Shown one piece after another: positions 46,877 through 58,658 of a stretch of DNA of 64,000 nucleotides. The position numbers and the translations under genes were made by a program. The first letter of the stretch is position 1; each line of letters starts with the position of its first letter. The notes below the pieces were generated by a model. The model was not told where the DNA came from, made no database searches, and saw only the letters and a program-made list of their open reading frames with translations. Location of the stretch: positions 34,914,171-34,978,170 of the forward strand of contig NC_086383.1 in NCBI RefSeq assembly GCF_036588685.1, written 5' to 3'. This DNA comes from Mytilus trossulus (taxonomy: Eukaryota > Mollusca > Bivalvia > Mytilida > Mytilidae).

Positions 46877-46882
<6 letters not shown>
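46877..46882 (+). terminator. polyadenylation signal of the two-SRCR gene
   Basis: AATAAA lies at the end of an (AATC)n run about 140 bases after the stop. Confidence 0.5.
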
Positions 46883-46886
<4 letters not shown>

Positions 46887-46889
46887 AAA

Positions 46890-48292
46890 AAAACATTTAG
46901 TGTCAAATTACAGCCTTCAATTTGTTACACTAACTTAAAGATAGTTTACCCTTTTTTTGGACATTCAGCATGCACACAGTTAAGATTTTACCTGACATTT
47001 CAATTTTTGCATTTTCTAACACTTTTAAAAGCAATGAGGCTTGTATGTTATGACTAGTTTATAGATACATATTGCTTTTGGTTCAATTATCTTGTAAGTG
47101 GTAATGTTTTATTGGGTTTCTTAGTGAATTATCTATTTCAAGGAAAATTGTTGTATACTTATATAGGTATTCCAAAATCTCACTGGAAATGCATTTCGCT
47201 ACCATTTTAGCAAGTTGTCTAGCTTGGAGATATATAAATTACTCTTGTTGATCCATGTTTATACACACAAGTATGGTTTTATCAAATCACTCTCATTTTT
47301 AACATGTAGAAAAAAGGGGGGGATTATCAATTATATTTTATATTTGGACAACTGTATTTATATGCAAGTAAGAATCTCTGATAAAAAGGCATTAAGGTCA
47401 GAACACTGTTTTTGAGACGTTTTTAACATATATATAAAACTAATAAAAAGTGTCATATCTGTCACTATAAGTATCCAGATGCAGTTTTCTTTGTTTGACG
47501 AATATGTTACTACCAGTCCAATTAGAGCTTGAATTCAGTGATATACAGCTTGATGTGTTTTTTAATGTTAGAAATAGATCATAGGAGGAAATTAAGCCAA
47601 GCAGAAGTCATTATAACAAGTTTATTGCTGTTATAGGTATAGAACCACTAATTCAGGCCCGGTCTGAAAGAACATACAAGAAAGAAGTACATATCTTCAA
47701 CAAAACAGCTTTCTGAGCCAAACCAAGGATCTTGTTGAAAACTGTCTCTACAAACCACGTATCGACACATGGTAGCAATATGAATAAAATATCAATTGCA
47801 GTTATCGTCCTTTAATATGGATGTTTGCAATTTTCTCAATAATTTATTAAATAAACATTTTTCGACAATTATATTTGAAAAGTACATAGAATGATGACAA
47901 ACCATCATGCAAATGATAGAAAAATGTCATAAACATCCTCCTGTAAGGTAAAACTGCAAGAAGTCATTGGTATAAATACCATAGCATACAAAAATTTGGT
48001 TGTGATTTAAAGTTTCATTTAAAAAATAACAAGTAAACTTGCTCCTCACCTAATGAAGTTAAACTGAAGGTGAAGGTGTTAATAAAGATAAAAAAAACCT
48101 GAAAGTGAAGGTTTCTCCTTTTCATGATACTGGTAGACAAAGGTGTGCTCCTGTATATACTGTGATTTATCACAGCGAAGTAGGACATAAGCATTGCTTC
48201 TGTCAGTCATCATGGAAGTGGACTAAGTCATATTGGGTTGTAAATTGCCTAGGAGGATGTTTAAGGTAAGGTAATATTTAATGTTAAGTAAG
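46890..48292. repeat. tandem duplication, copy A
   Basis: Starts near GTGTCAAATTACAGCC and runs through ATTGCTTTTGGTTCAATTAT, CACTGGAAATGCATT, CCACTAATTCAGGCCCGG to TAAGTAAGAACGAGAGAG, where a GA-rich array begins. Copy B is 49,455-52,370. Divergence looks like roughly 5% in the second half. Confidence 0.85.
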
Positions 48293-49395
48293 AACGAGAG
48301 AGTGAGTGAATGAGCTGTAGAGAGGGAGTGAGTGAGCTGTAGAGAGCGAGTCAATGAGCTGGAGAGTGAGTGAATGAGCTGGAGGAAGTGAGAGAATGAG
48401 CTGGAGGAAGTGAGAGAATGAGTGAGCGAATGAGAGAGCAAGCGAGCGGGAGAGAGAGTGAATGAGCTGGAGAGAGAGTGAATGAGCTGGAGAGAGAGAG
48501 TGAGTCAATGAGCTGCAGAGAGAGAGTGAGTGAATGAGCTGAAGACAGAGTGGGTGAATGAGCTGAGAGTGAGTGAATGAGCTGGAGAGAGTGAGTGAAT
48601 GAGCTGGAGAGAGTGAGTGAATGAGCTGGAGAGAGTGAGTGAATGAGCTCGAGAGAGAGTGACTGAATGAGCTGGAGAAAGTGAGTGAATGAGTGAGCGG
48701 GAGAGAGAGAGTAAATGAGCGAGAGAGAAAGAATGAGTGAATGGCAAGAGAGTGAATGAGAGAAAACTTAATGAGCGATAGCTTGAATGAGCAAGAGAGT
48801 GAATGAGTGAGTAAGCGACAGAGTGAGTGACAGAAAGGTTGAATGAGCTAGAGAGACAAAGCAAGTGAGGCTTATAGATTGAGAGAAAGAGCTGTAGAGA
48901 GAGTGAGTGAATGTGCTGCAGAGAGTGAGTGAATGAGCTAAAGAGAGAGTGGGTGAATGATCTCAGAGTGAGTGGATGAGCTGGAGATAGTGAGTGAATG
49001 AGCTGGAGTGAGTGAATGAGCCGGGGAGAGTGAGTGAGTGAATGAGCTGCAGAGAGAGTGAGTGAATAAGCTACAGAGATAGAGTGAGTGAATGAGGTGG
49101 AGTGAGTGAATGAGCCGGGGAGAGTGAGTGAGTGAATGAGCTGCAAAGAGAGTGAGTGAATAAGCTACAGAGATAGAGTGAGTAAATGAGCTGGACGAGC
49201 GGGAGAGAGATTGAATGAGCGAGAGAGAAAGAATGAGTGAATGGCGAGAGAGTCAATGAGATAAAAACTTGATGAGCGATAGTGTGAATGAGCAAGAGAG
49301 TGAATTAGTGAGTTAGCGACAGAGTGAGTGATAGAAAGGTTGAATGAGCTAGAGAGACTAAGCAAGTGAGCTTAATAGATTGAGAGAAAGAGGGA
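48293..49395. repeat. GAGTGAATGAGCTGGAGA minisatellite, ~1.1 kb
   Basis: A drifting 16-24 base unit built from GAGAGAGTGAGTGAATGAGC and CTGGAGAG. A larger block (about 48,670-48,900) recurs at 49,185-49,395, so there is higher-order duplication. The minus strand reads as Ser/Leu/Thr/His repeats without meaning. Confidence 0.85.
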
Positions 49396-49939
49396 TAATG
49401 AGGGATGTTAGAAATCAAGTTACATTATTTATTTATGTAACAAATATAAGATAGTGTCAAATTTCACCCATAAGTTAAGATTTTACCTGAAATTATATAA
49501 TTTACATTTTCTAACACTTAAAGCAATGAAACTTGTATATGATGACTAGTTAATAGATACATATTGCTTTTGGTTCAATTATCTAGTAAGTGTTCATGTT
49601 TTATTGGGTTTCTTAGTGAATTATTTATTTCAAGGAAAATTGGTATATATAAACCTGAAAAAAAGTATTGCAACACCAAATTAACATTGAAATTAAAAAA
49701 TTACTTTTTTTTTTTTGTTAAAAAAATAATTTGTTGAAATAGAACTTGTTAAACATTATTTAAATATCACCTGAGTTTAATCAATAAATATCGACTCTAT
49801 CAGTTCTTATCTGCACATGCAGCTACTGTATTCGTAAACACTAAAACAGATGTTTTAATCCTATTTGTTTTCAACACTTAAAATAACCAAATGTATACAT
49901 TTATGTTATTGACACCTTGTAATTGGTCATCCACAACTC

Positions 49940-50625
49940 ATAACTGCAGCAAGATGGCAGATATCCAGCATGAGGGAAGCAGGTATGTCGCTGTGATAAT
50001 TGCACGTATTGTTGGTCATCTCCATTCCACTATAAGTCGTTTTGAGAATAAAATCAGGCAACAAACGATGTTAAAGACCTTCCGAGGTTAAGAAGACCCC
50101 CTATAACATCTTCTAGGGAAAATCAAGCATAATGAAGGTTGGTCAGAAGGAAACCCATTACAAACTATACAATCCTAAAAAGAGAATAATGACCATACAG
50201 AAGCCTTTAAACAAGAACTGTTCAGGATCGGCTCTTCGCTACTGGTTATCGTGCAATAATACCATTTCGGGGACCTTTGCCTAAGAACAGACACACAGAT
50301 GTCCGTATCCAGTATAGTGCAGAGCTCGCCAAAGTTGGAAATTAACGTCGTGGAGGAAGATCCATTGTTCCAATGGAATTCGGTTTATCTTCCTTGGCCC
50401 TATCGTAACCCGAATTTGAACCATATCGAGCATATATGGGACACTATTGGGCGTAAAGTGCACGAAAGGACACCCCAGTTAAAACAGGTCATGAAATAAA
50501 TAATGCCCTTCGTCAAGAATGGTTGTTGTTACCTTATCAACAAATGAGTCGACTTATGGCAGGAATCAGAAGACGTTAAGATGCGGTTATCCGTTTGAAT
50601 GAAAGTTGCGCACAAAATACTAATT
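49940..50625 (+). pseudogene. Tc1/mariner transposase, degenerate
   Basis: The N-terminal part reads as a helix-turn-helix segment (GHLHSTISRFENKIRQQ). The C-terminal part carries LPWPYRNPNLNHIEHIWDTI, the P.L.PIEH.WD signature with the third catalytic acid of the DDE/D triad, followed by RQEWLLLPYQQMSRLMAGIR. Frames are broken by stops and shifts in between, so no working enzyme is expected. Confidence 0.75.
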
Positions 50626-51064
50626 CTTTGGCGTATAACGATCAACTATGATGTGAACAATCATCTGAAGATTAATTTTGAAATGTATGACATTGTAAAG
50701 TTCGACTACAGTAAAACTTGTAAAATGCATTTTTTTTGTACAAAAAACACGTCATTTTGTTATAAAAATGTTGGTTCGATAAAACCTTTTTTTTCATACA
50801 TTTTTTGTTCGTTTTAAAGCCAATGTTATCATTAACTGCGTTTCAATATTATTTTACAAATATTTTATCTTATTCCATATTGATAAAATATTAGTAGATT
50901 TTTCTATATGAATGGGATTTTGAATAAATAAGCATATTCACCTGCGGAAAAAGGATATTCACCGCGCAAAACGTCGCGTGCTTTTACGTGTATAATTTTG
51001 GTAAAAAACGTTTGATGTACAATTGGTTTTGATGAATATTTTCCATTACATTAATTTCTCTCGG

Positions 51065-51236
51065 AATATGGAATAAAACATTTACTGTCTTTTGTTTCGG
51101 TAAATAAGTGGTTTTATTGACTTTTGAAAAACTGATATTCATTTCGGCCGTTGGTCTCAGTGAATATCAGTTTTTCAAAAGTCAATAAAACCACACATTA
51201 ACCTCACCAAAAGACAATAATTGTATAATATTCCAT
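51065..51236. repeat. nested palindrome inside the Tc1/mariner element
   Basis: GTGGTTTTATTGACTTTTGA at about 51,110 pairs with TCAAAAGTCAATAAAACCAC ending near 51,194. Weaker pairing continues out to ATGGAATA at both ends. Spacer is about 20 bases, with CGGCC. Confidence 0.75.
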
Positions 51237-51803
51237 CCCAAATAAGAGACTGATTTTTCAAGTTTTAAAAAATCAAGGTGTTGCAATACTTTTTTCCATG
51301 TGTATACTTGTATAGGAATTCCAAAATCTCACTGGAAATGCATTCAATAACCATTTTAGAAAGTTGTCTAGCTGGGAGATATATAAATTACTCTTGTTGA
51401 TTCATGTTTATACACAAAAGTATGTTTTTTATCAAATCACTCTCCTTTTTTAACATATAGAAAATAGGGGGGACAAAATTATCAATTATATTTTATATTT
51501 CGACCACTGTATTTATATTCAAGTAAGAATCTCTGATAAAAATAAGTCATTTAGGTCAGAACACTGTTTTTTGAGAAGTTATTACTAGTAAAATTGAAAA
51601 AAAATCATATCTGTCACTTTTAGTATTCAGGTGTACTTTTCTTTGTTTGACGCATATGTTCCTACCAGTCCAGTTAGAGCTTGAATTCAGTGATTCAATG
51701 TTTTGACAACAGTAATATGTGATTTTTTCTAATGTTAGAAATAGATCATAGAAGGAAATTAAGCCAAGCAGAGGTCAATATAACAAGTTTATTGCTGTTA
51801 TAG

Positions 51804-51943
51804 GTATAGAACCACTAATTCAGGCCCGGTCTGAAAGAACATACAAGAAAGTAGTACATATCTTCAACCAAAACAGCTTTTTGAGCCAAACCAAGGATCT
51901 TGTTGAAAACTGTCTCTACAAACCACGTATCGACACATGGTAG
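51804..51943 (+). pseudogene. exon-like conserved core of the duplication (copy B); copy A at 47,637-47,778
   Basis: After ATTGCTGTTATAG comes a 46-codon frame (IEPLIQARSERTYKKVVHIF and on) ending PRIDTW and TAG, with AATAAA about 75 bases further. Copy A differs by about three changes in 145 bases, including a one-base deletion that breaks this frame. The opposite strand of copy B is also open and has a strong acceptor. I cannot identify the protein or decide the strand. A captured old exon is one explanation. Confidence 0.3.
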
Positions 51944-52370
51944 CAATCTGAAAAAAAATATCAATTGCAGTTATCGTCCTTTAATATCGATGTTTGCAAT
52001 TTTCTCAATAATTTATTAAATAAAACATGTTTCGACAATTATATTTGAAAAGTACATAGAATGATGAAAAAACCATTATGCAAATGATAGAAAAATATTA
52101 TAAACATCCTTCTGTAAGATAAAACTGCAAGAAGTCATTTGTATAAATACCATAGCATACAAAATATTGGTTGAGATTTAAAGTTTCATGTCTAAAATAA
52201 CAAATAAACTTGCTCCTCACCTAATGAAGTTAAACTGAAGGTGAAGGTGTTTATAAAGATAAACATAACCTGAAAGTGAAGGTGTCTCCTTTTCACGATA
52301 CTGGTAGACAATGGTGTTCTCCATTTTTGCTGCACAAGACAGGAAAGGTAATATTTAATGGTAAGTAAGA

Positions 52371-52397
52371 ACGAGAGAGAGACCGAGAGACCGAGAG

Positions 52398-52441
<44 letters not shown>

Positions 52442-52512
52442 CGAGAGAGAGAGAGAGAGAGCGAGAGAGCGAGAGAGCGAGTAATTAGCGAATGAGCGAG
52501 AGAGAGAGAGAC
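52371..52512. repeat. (GA)n simple repeat with GAGC interruptions
   Basis: GAGAGAGAGA runs broken by GAGC and GACC. It is the counterpart of the longer GA-rich array that follows copy A. Confidence 0.9.
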
Positions 52513-53169
52513 AGAGAATATCCGCACAAGACTATAGTTTATAGAGCCCTGTCGATGTTAATTTCTTACAGAAACATGGTATAGTACATCAGTTACAAAA
52601 TTCAAACTTGTAATAGCTAATGTTTTCAAACACACATAATATATAGTTGCATACTTACTTACTAAATTATGTATGAGATGACATTAATTATTTTATTAAA
52701 ACATGTAGTTCTATGAATTATTTGTACTTACAAAATAAAATATTTATTATCCTATATTATTGAACCAAAATGCCTCCTTGATCTATATTATGTAAAATGC
52801 ATTTTTCAAACACAATCAACATGAACTAGCCACAATTTCAAATTGTTAGCTTCCAGGAAATGCCGAGTTGGTTGACGTTATGGAATATCTGTTTTACAGA
52901 TGATATCGGATATATATGTTCATTATGTCGTTACTACAATCCCGTTCCATTTTAAAAAATATAACCTTCGGAAATGTAGACATTTTACTGGTTTTTTTTA
53001 TAACATAAGCAACACTATTGGTGCCACATATGGTTCAAATTCTCAAATTTGATTTATAACAGTGTAAAACATTTATTTAAACTACTAAAAGTCTAAAATA
53101 AACTACAAACAGGGCACTAGTATGAAAATACGTAACTTCATTTCGTGTTTATTTTAGTCTAGACGCAAT
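52513..53169. other. AT-rich intergenic DNA
   Basis: I see no gene or repeat structure here. Confidence 0.5.
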
Positions 53170-53350
53170 CTAATAAGGAGATAACTGTATTGTATTTTAA
53201 GCTCCGACGGCATCAATTGGGGATTTGATGGTCGCAAATTAAGTTTACTGGCGACGCGTTAGCGGAGACAGTAAACGGGTATTTGCGACCATCAAATCCA
53301 AAATTGATGCCGTCGGAGCTTAAAATACACTATTGTTATCTCCATTCTAA
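53170..53350. mobile_element. long-armed hairpin element
   Basis: GGAGATAACTGTATTGTATT and TTAAGCTCCGACGGCATCAA on the left pair with TTGATGCCGTCGGAGCTTAA and GTTATCTCC on the right. Arms are about 75 bases, loop near 53,255. Probably a foldback or MITE-type element. Confidence 0.8.
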
Positions 53351-53507
53351 TGAAACTGACAGAAAACAACGTTAAAACATGTATTTAAAATCTGTCTAAT
53401 GCCGTCTGCGCTTGCGCGTACGTCCCATAACATCAATTGTCAATTGATGCCATGTAAGAAAGTGACGTTATCCAATCAAAATGAACGTTACAAACGTTGT
53501 TGCATTA

Positions 53508-53840
53508 GAATTAAGAATTGAATGCTTCTTTTTGTAAATTTATTTATTCGCGGAAGCGCTTCATTCTAAAAATGTACGCACGGTCAACGCTTTTACAACC
53601 CTATAAAGTTACAAAAAGAAGCATTCTTTACTTATCATTACATTTTTAGCTAGGATTATAAAATAACGATTTTCATGAAGTTTAATTATTAAATTCACCT
53701 GTGCACTTTATTGTGGGACCTCGTGTCATCATGAATGAAATGTTATTGTCTCATGCAATTGCTTACGGAATAACATGTGATGTGCAATTTGCCAATCAGA
53801 ATAATGTTTTATAATGAAACATACATCCAATGTAATTATT
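53508..53840. mobile_element. dispersed hairpin element, copy 2
   Basis: Same order as 13,202-13,545: GAATGCTTCTTTTTGTAA, GCGGAAGCGCTTCATTC, TTACAAAAAGAAGCATTC, CTGTGCACTTTATTGTGGGA. The left inner arm (TGTAAAAGCGTTGACC) is deleted. Confidence 0.7.
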
Positions 53841-54099
53841 TAACCGTCGAGTTGACTTCTAAAGTCATCCGATGACCATATAAGCGATTAACATAAAAAT
53901 AGATATAAATAGATTAAGCAACCTCGTGCTGTTTGAAATTTGTAGGTCTCTTTTAATTTTTTATTATAGATTAAAAATAAATGCTTTAAATTATCGTTTT
54001 TACCTCATAAGAATGATTTTTTTTGTGGGTCGAATCAGAAAATCACTTTCGATTTCTCAACCCTGTATACCACCATTCCCTATGTGAAATTGAAAAATC

Positions 54100-54996
54100 G
54101 CCTAAAAAATTATCCACAATGCCTTTCAACATAAAAATGGTAGCATACGCTATAAATTTATTACTTTGGGATTTCATAAAGCATATTTCGTTAATAGTGA
54201 CAAACAAAAAGGTAAAACATGCTACACAGAAGAACAAGTGGTCAGTATGCTGGAGTTTCTTATCGACAACATATTTGTTGAGTTTGGAGGGAGACTTTTC
54301 CAACAAATTGTCGGCATTCCTATGTGAACAAACTGTGTGCCTCTTCTTGCCGACCTCTTCTTATTTTCATATGATTCGGAGTTCCTCCAGACACTTGTCA
54401 AAAACAAGAGGATCAAGGAAGCCAGATTATTTAATTTCCATAAACAATCTGAACTTTTTTGATTGGGTTCCATTATTATATCAGAACTAGATATTAAAGA
54501 AACAACAGAAACGGCTTCCTCCGCCTCATTTTTAGACTTATATCTCGAATTTGACTTACACAGTCATCTCAGTACCAGAATCTTTGACAAACAAGACGAT
54601 TTTAATTTTGAAATTGTAAATTTCCCCCACCTTAGTAGCAATATACCAACTTCACCTGCATATGGGATATATATTTCCCAACTTATTCGATATTCAAGAG
54701 CTTGCAGCTCTTACTCAGACTTTGTAAAACGTCATCAGTGTCTGAGTAGAAAGATAATGAACCAGGGGTATGTCAAGGAACGTCTCGTCCTTTTTCTGAA
54801 GAAGTTCATCGTAAGGTACCAAGACCTTGTTGATAAATATTCCGTATCAACTTATCAAATAATACACGATGGACTTGATGTATATAGATTCTGCGTACTG
54901 ATGTTGTTTATCATCTTAACGACGTGTTTTATAGTTCTTTCATTTGTCTTTGTTCTATTATTAATATTACATTTAATGTTGAATGGTTTTATGTGA
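54100..54996 (+). pseudogene. reverse transcriptase fragment of a retroelement, broken
   Basis: Three frames contribute. PLLADLFLFSYDSEF and a Phe/Lys-rich stretch sit in one frame around 54,250-54,450. The fingers/palm motif before it, GIPMG in such elements, reads GIPM then a stop. The continuation SSASFLDLYLEFD, SPAYGIYISQLIRYSRA and RYQDLVDKYSVST is intact at 54,500-54,860. The segment between them, where a YxDD box should be, is missing: the flanking LFNF and ISINN parts are joined directly. The family is a non-LTR or Penelope-like type; I cannot say which. It cannot encode an active enzyme. Confidence 0.75.
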
Positions 54997-55919
54997 TATC
55001 CGTTTGACGTCATAGCTCGTAACTTATACATCTCGTCAATGTGTTTGTATTGGCTTTCATATTTTTGTGGTTTGTTTTGTATTTGCGACTTTTTGTATTT
55101 CTTTTGTTCTTATAAGGTGACTCTGTACTTTAAAAGATCCCGTCAGTATGATATTGTTCTATTATATGTCATTAATGATATATTTTTATCATGAATTACA
55201 ATAAATGTTGAACCACTAACGTCAAAATCATTCAATCGCGTTGTGGAATTAACTATTTTATGGATTCTTATAAATTCTATATATAACTTTTGGACTAGCT
55301 TAAATCTATTTCTGAAATAAATTCTTACATACTCTTGATTTTTTAACCCTGTATGCTAACATTGCCTATGTAAATTTTAAAATTATTTGTATGCACATTG
55401 GACACATTTATGTGACAGATAAAATTTTCTGACGTCGGACACTCAAATCAATAATTGTGTTTGTAGAAAGTAGATGTTTTTGTGTTCTGTTAAATTGTTC
55501 CTGTTAAAATTGTTATACGATGATGACTGATGTACCTATATTTGACTATTTTATTTATTGTGTCTGTTTATCTAACGCATTAATGTAATATAACGGAGAT
55601 TGATGAGACTGTCATTAAGGTGAGAGGGTTAGCGCTATAAAACCAGGTTTAATCTACCCTTTTCTACTTTTGAAAATGCCTGTACTAAGTCAAGAATATG
55701 ACACTTCTTATCCATTCGTTTTTGATACGTTTTGTTATTTGATTTTGCCATGTGATTATATGGACTTTCCAAATTGATTTTCCTCTAAGTTCAGTATTTT
55801 TGTGATTTTACTTTTCAAATGATTTACCGTGTTTACCCTTGTTTCACTTTCAATGTTGACATTCTTTTCCTTTGAATATCTTTACACAAACCATTCATGT
55901 GTTATCCATCTCAAGCTAA
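54997..55919. other. retroelement 3' flank and AT-rich DNA
   Basis: The first 200 bases (Thr/Phe-like T-rich DNA ending in AATAAATG near 55,200) probably belong to the retroelement 3' region. No further gene seen. Confidence 0.4.
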
Positions 55920-57277
55920 GGCCGTGTTCACACCAAACGCCGTGTTCAGAAAACATGTTTACAATTAGTTTAATGTAATGGACACTGGTTTCACATTAAA
56001 TTTGTTCACATCTATACCCCTTATTTAATTACCTGTACATAACATTTGTTCACACTTGTAAACTATATGTCATTTAAATGTTCATTACGTAGAACCGAAT
56101 GCAAAGTTTTCGAACAACTTTTCTGACAGTAAGGGAACGACCATTGGAATTCAAAAAGAGAGGATGGAAATATTCCGATCCCCAATTGGATAAAAATAAT
56201 CTGATCATACAGATGATAAAAATAAATATTCTTAATCAAGAGTTTCCCCATACATTATAGTGTTAAATATTGAGATTTTTTTTAAACGTTCGCGCGAAAA
56301 AAATCTCAGATATGCGCATTAGAAAACATAGGCTACAGCAGCGTGCTTACAGACGAAAAAGGATGGAGATATTAGGGATCACTACATTTTTATCTTTTCT
56401 GTTTGTTTCAAATGATATTTCTTCTCCAAGGAGTATTTGGCAAAGGGAGAGAGTAATGTGTTTTCTTTTTATTTTAAAGGTAATTTAACGGATATGAGAT
56501 CCTAGACAAACATCGTTTACCTCACACTTTTTTTTAGTAATGCATTTATGCGTGAATCGTTGTTTGAGTAAAAACCAGTGGCGCATATTTCTATGTACGT
56601 CAAGTCGATTCGGGAGGATCTTTTCAAATGAATTAGGCAGCAACTATTTAATTTACGTAACGGGGGTATGGATTTTTTCATGACAAATTTTGGTTACAAC
56701 TCGTAAACATTCTTTCCTTTCAATTTTAGCCTTATATATATTGGATATTGGCAGCTGAGAGGAAAAATTAAACAAATTCAGTGTAAGAAAAACATTTTTT
56801 TTTCTCTCCAAAAACTGAAAACACCAAAAAAAAAAAATCCATAGCACCCCTCCCCCCCCCCTTTCATTCCCCTGAATATCAATGGGTGCTGCCTTATTGG
56901 TTCGGCAATGATGCTGCTTTGAGTCTTGATCAGGGGTTGATAAAGTACGGTGTTTTTTTTTAAACAAATAAACATAATATACATTTTAGACAACAATTTC
57001 TGTAAAGAACTATATTAATAATTGTTGGAATTATCAATTTTATTCAAATAAAGTTTCCTCCTTAAATATAAACACGGTTAAACTAATGTCCCAAATACCT
57101 ACTTTTGTGTACACTTAACCTTCACATGGCCTACATTGGGTATCGACTGTGTGTAGACAAAACATGATTTAAACTACATGTAAACATTGAGTTTTATCAA
57201 TGGGAACACAATTCTGTTTAGTTTACGTGTGAGTTGCACTAACACAACACCGAATTTAGGTCAATGTGAACACGGCC
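55920..57277 (+). mobile_element. PIF/Harbinger-like element, TAA target duplication
   Basis: Inverted termini GGCCGTGTTCACA at both ends are flanked by TAA at 55,917-55,919 and 57,278-57,280. Subterminal copies of TTCACA and GTTTACA repeat near both ends. Length 1,358 bases. TIRs beginning GG and 3-base TAA/TTA duplications are typical of PIF/Harbinger. Confidence 0.7.
56290..56487 (+). pseudogene. possible transposase N-terminal remnant
   Basis: The frame MRIRKHRLQQRAYRRKRMEI and SSPRSIWQRER ends after 72 codons. Arg-rich starts followed by R.IW resemble the N-terminus of Harbinger nucleases. The catalytic core is absent, so the element is non-autonomous. Confidence 0.4.
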
Positions 57278-57280
57278 TAA

Positions 57281-58197
57281 GATGTTAAGTTGAAGTTCGC
57301 ATGCGGAATCAAGGGCGGATACAGCTATTTTAAAAAGGGGGAGTTCCAACTATATTTTCCCATTCAAATGCATTGATCGGCCAAAACAAAAAGGGGTTCC
57401 AACACCCGACCCCACCTTTGGGTCCGCCAATGGGAATACGGATTCAATGAGGTCGATTTATTCACTTGTAAGTGAATAATTCAGAATCAATATCTTTTAG
57501 CTTACATGTATTTTGACAAAATTGAATCATACTGGCTGCTAATTAAATCGAATTATTATTTCACTATTTTCATTTCATTAAAATTGAGCAAAAAATAAGT
57601 GATATATTATTTTTTTTTAAAATTTATATCTCGTAGCTAGTGCCCCTTTAAAGCAGTTACGTATAGATAAATGCTGGTAGATGAATACACTGTATGTGTA
57701 TAGTCAGATTGTATGGGCAAACATGATCTGTGGTTATACATTTTAATATAAAACATGCATTTTATTAATTTATACCCCGGGGATATACATAACTTTTTGA
57801 ATGCCTCGGCAAATTAAAATTTAGGAATTGTATTGAACATTCTATGACCTTTTAATATTGATAATTAAGATCATCAATTTTTGTCTTTATTTTCAGCGAG
57901 CCAAACAATTTTTGTTTTCCTTTCCTGCTGTGATGAAAAGGGTGCTCCAAGGAAGAGGAATTTACTTAGAGGATAAAAATCTTTCTAACATTATAACATT
58001 AGTTTCCTTCCCCGTTACTTTTATTCCCTTGGATTTTTTGTTTTTTTGTGGATCATGGAATACAAGATCAAAAGAAGAGACAAAAACTGGTAAAATACTC
58101 ACACATCTCCTATTTATGTGAGAGAACAAAATGAATGGGAATCAAAATAAATCGAAACGAAACGAATACTTTATTATGATATGAAAAAAATACCAAC
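57281..58197. other. intergenic; AT-rich with one small repeat
   Basis: GGGCGGATACAGC...GGGTCCGCC at 57,303-57,430 looks like a small inverted-end repeat. A 87-codon frame at 57,858 is preceded by TTATTTTCAG but has no recognisable domain. Confidence 0.35.
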
Positions 58198-58658
58198 AGG
58201 TCCGAGAACACAATTAATTCGTAGTGCATTTCTTTGAGAACATAAATGAAAATAAAAAAAATCCCACCTGCACTTTCTCAATGAAACTTTTACAGTGTGT
58301 TGTACTACTTTTGGGACAAATTATATCAAATTTATAGAAAACTTCATAGCCTCTAACTCAAAATATGGACAATTTTATGTTTAGGGCATCTTGAAATCTT
58401 TTGACAGCTTCCAAAGTGCTTATTTTCAACCTTTTTCAGCTGGACCAAATCACTACTTTCCTTTAAAATTCTGAACCCAATTTTTTTTTCAGTGTAATTT
58501 CATCCCCCTACTTGCTGACTTGCGATTTGAGGCATTGAACATGGAGAAATAAATTTGGAAGGGGTATAAAAATTAATGGCAAGTAACCCACTGTCAACAC
58601 TAGGGACTATATTTGTGAACAACGAAAATCAAGGGACGACAATGGTGGTCTCGGACCT
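58198..58658. mobile_element. AGGTCCGAGA element, copy 1
   Basis: Ends AGGTCCGAGAACA and TGGTCTCGGACCT are inverted repeats. 461 bases, no coding capacity. Copy 2 at 61,294-61,745 is nearly identical and in the same orientation. Confidence 0.8.

Larger units (their letters stand above)
49647..51304 (+). mobile_element. decayed Tc1/mariner element inserted in copy B
   Basis: Inverted termini share AAAAAAGTATTGCAACACC (left end near 49,658-49,677; right end near 51,277-51,297), bounded by TA-rich target sequence. Copy A shows the empty site near 47,150-47,165. Length about 1.66 kb. The interior has a broken transposase reading frame (next entry) and a secondary palindrome. Confidence 0.85.
49455..52370. 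repeat. tandem duplication, copy B, interrupted by a transposon
   Basis: The left part is 49,455-49,646 and the right part 51,305-52,370. Together they match copy A in order. It ends in GTAAGTAAGAACGAGAGAG like copy A, then pure GA repeats. Confidence 0.85.

Noticed and set aside
48505-49146. 213-codon minus-strand frame rich in Ser, Leu, Thr and His
   Set aside because: It reads the GAGTGAATGAGCTGGAGA minisatellite. No start context, no non-repeat sequence, and equal frames exist in other phases.
54463-54996. 177-codon frame as a host gene
   Set aside because: It is the C-terminal part of a broken reverse transcriptase and continues from fragments in other frames.
57858-58121. 87-codon frame after a TTATTTTCAG acceptor
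   Set aside because: No recognisable domain and no partner exon found upstream or downstream.
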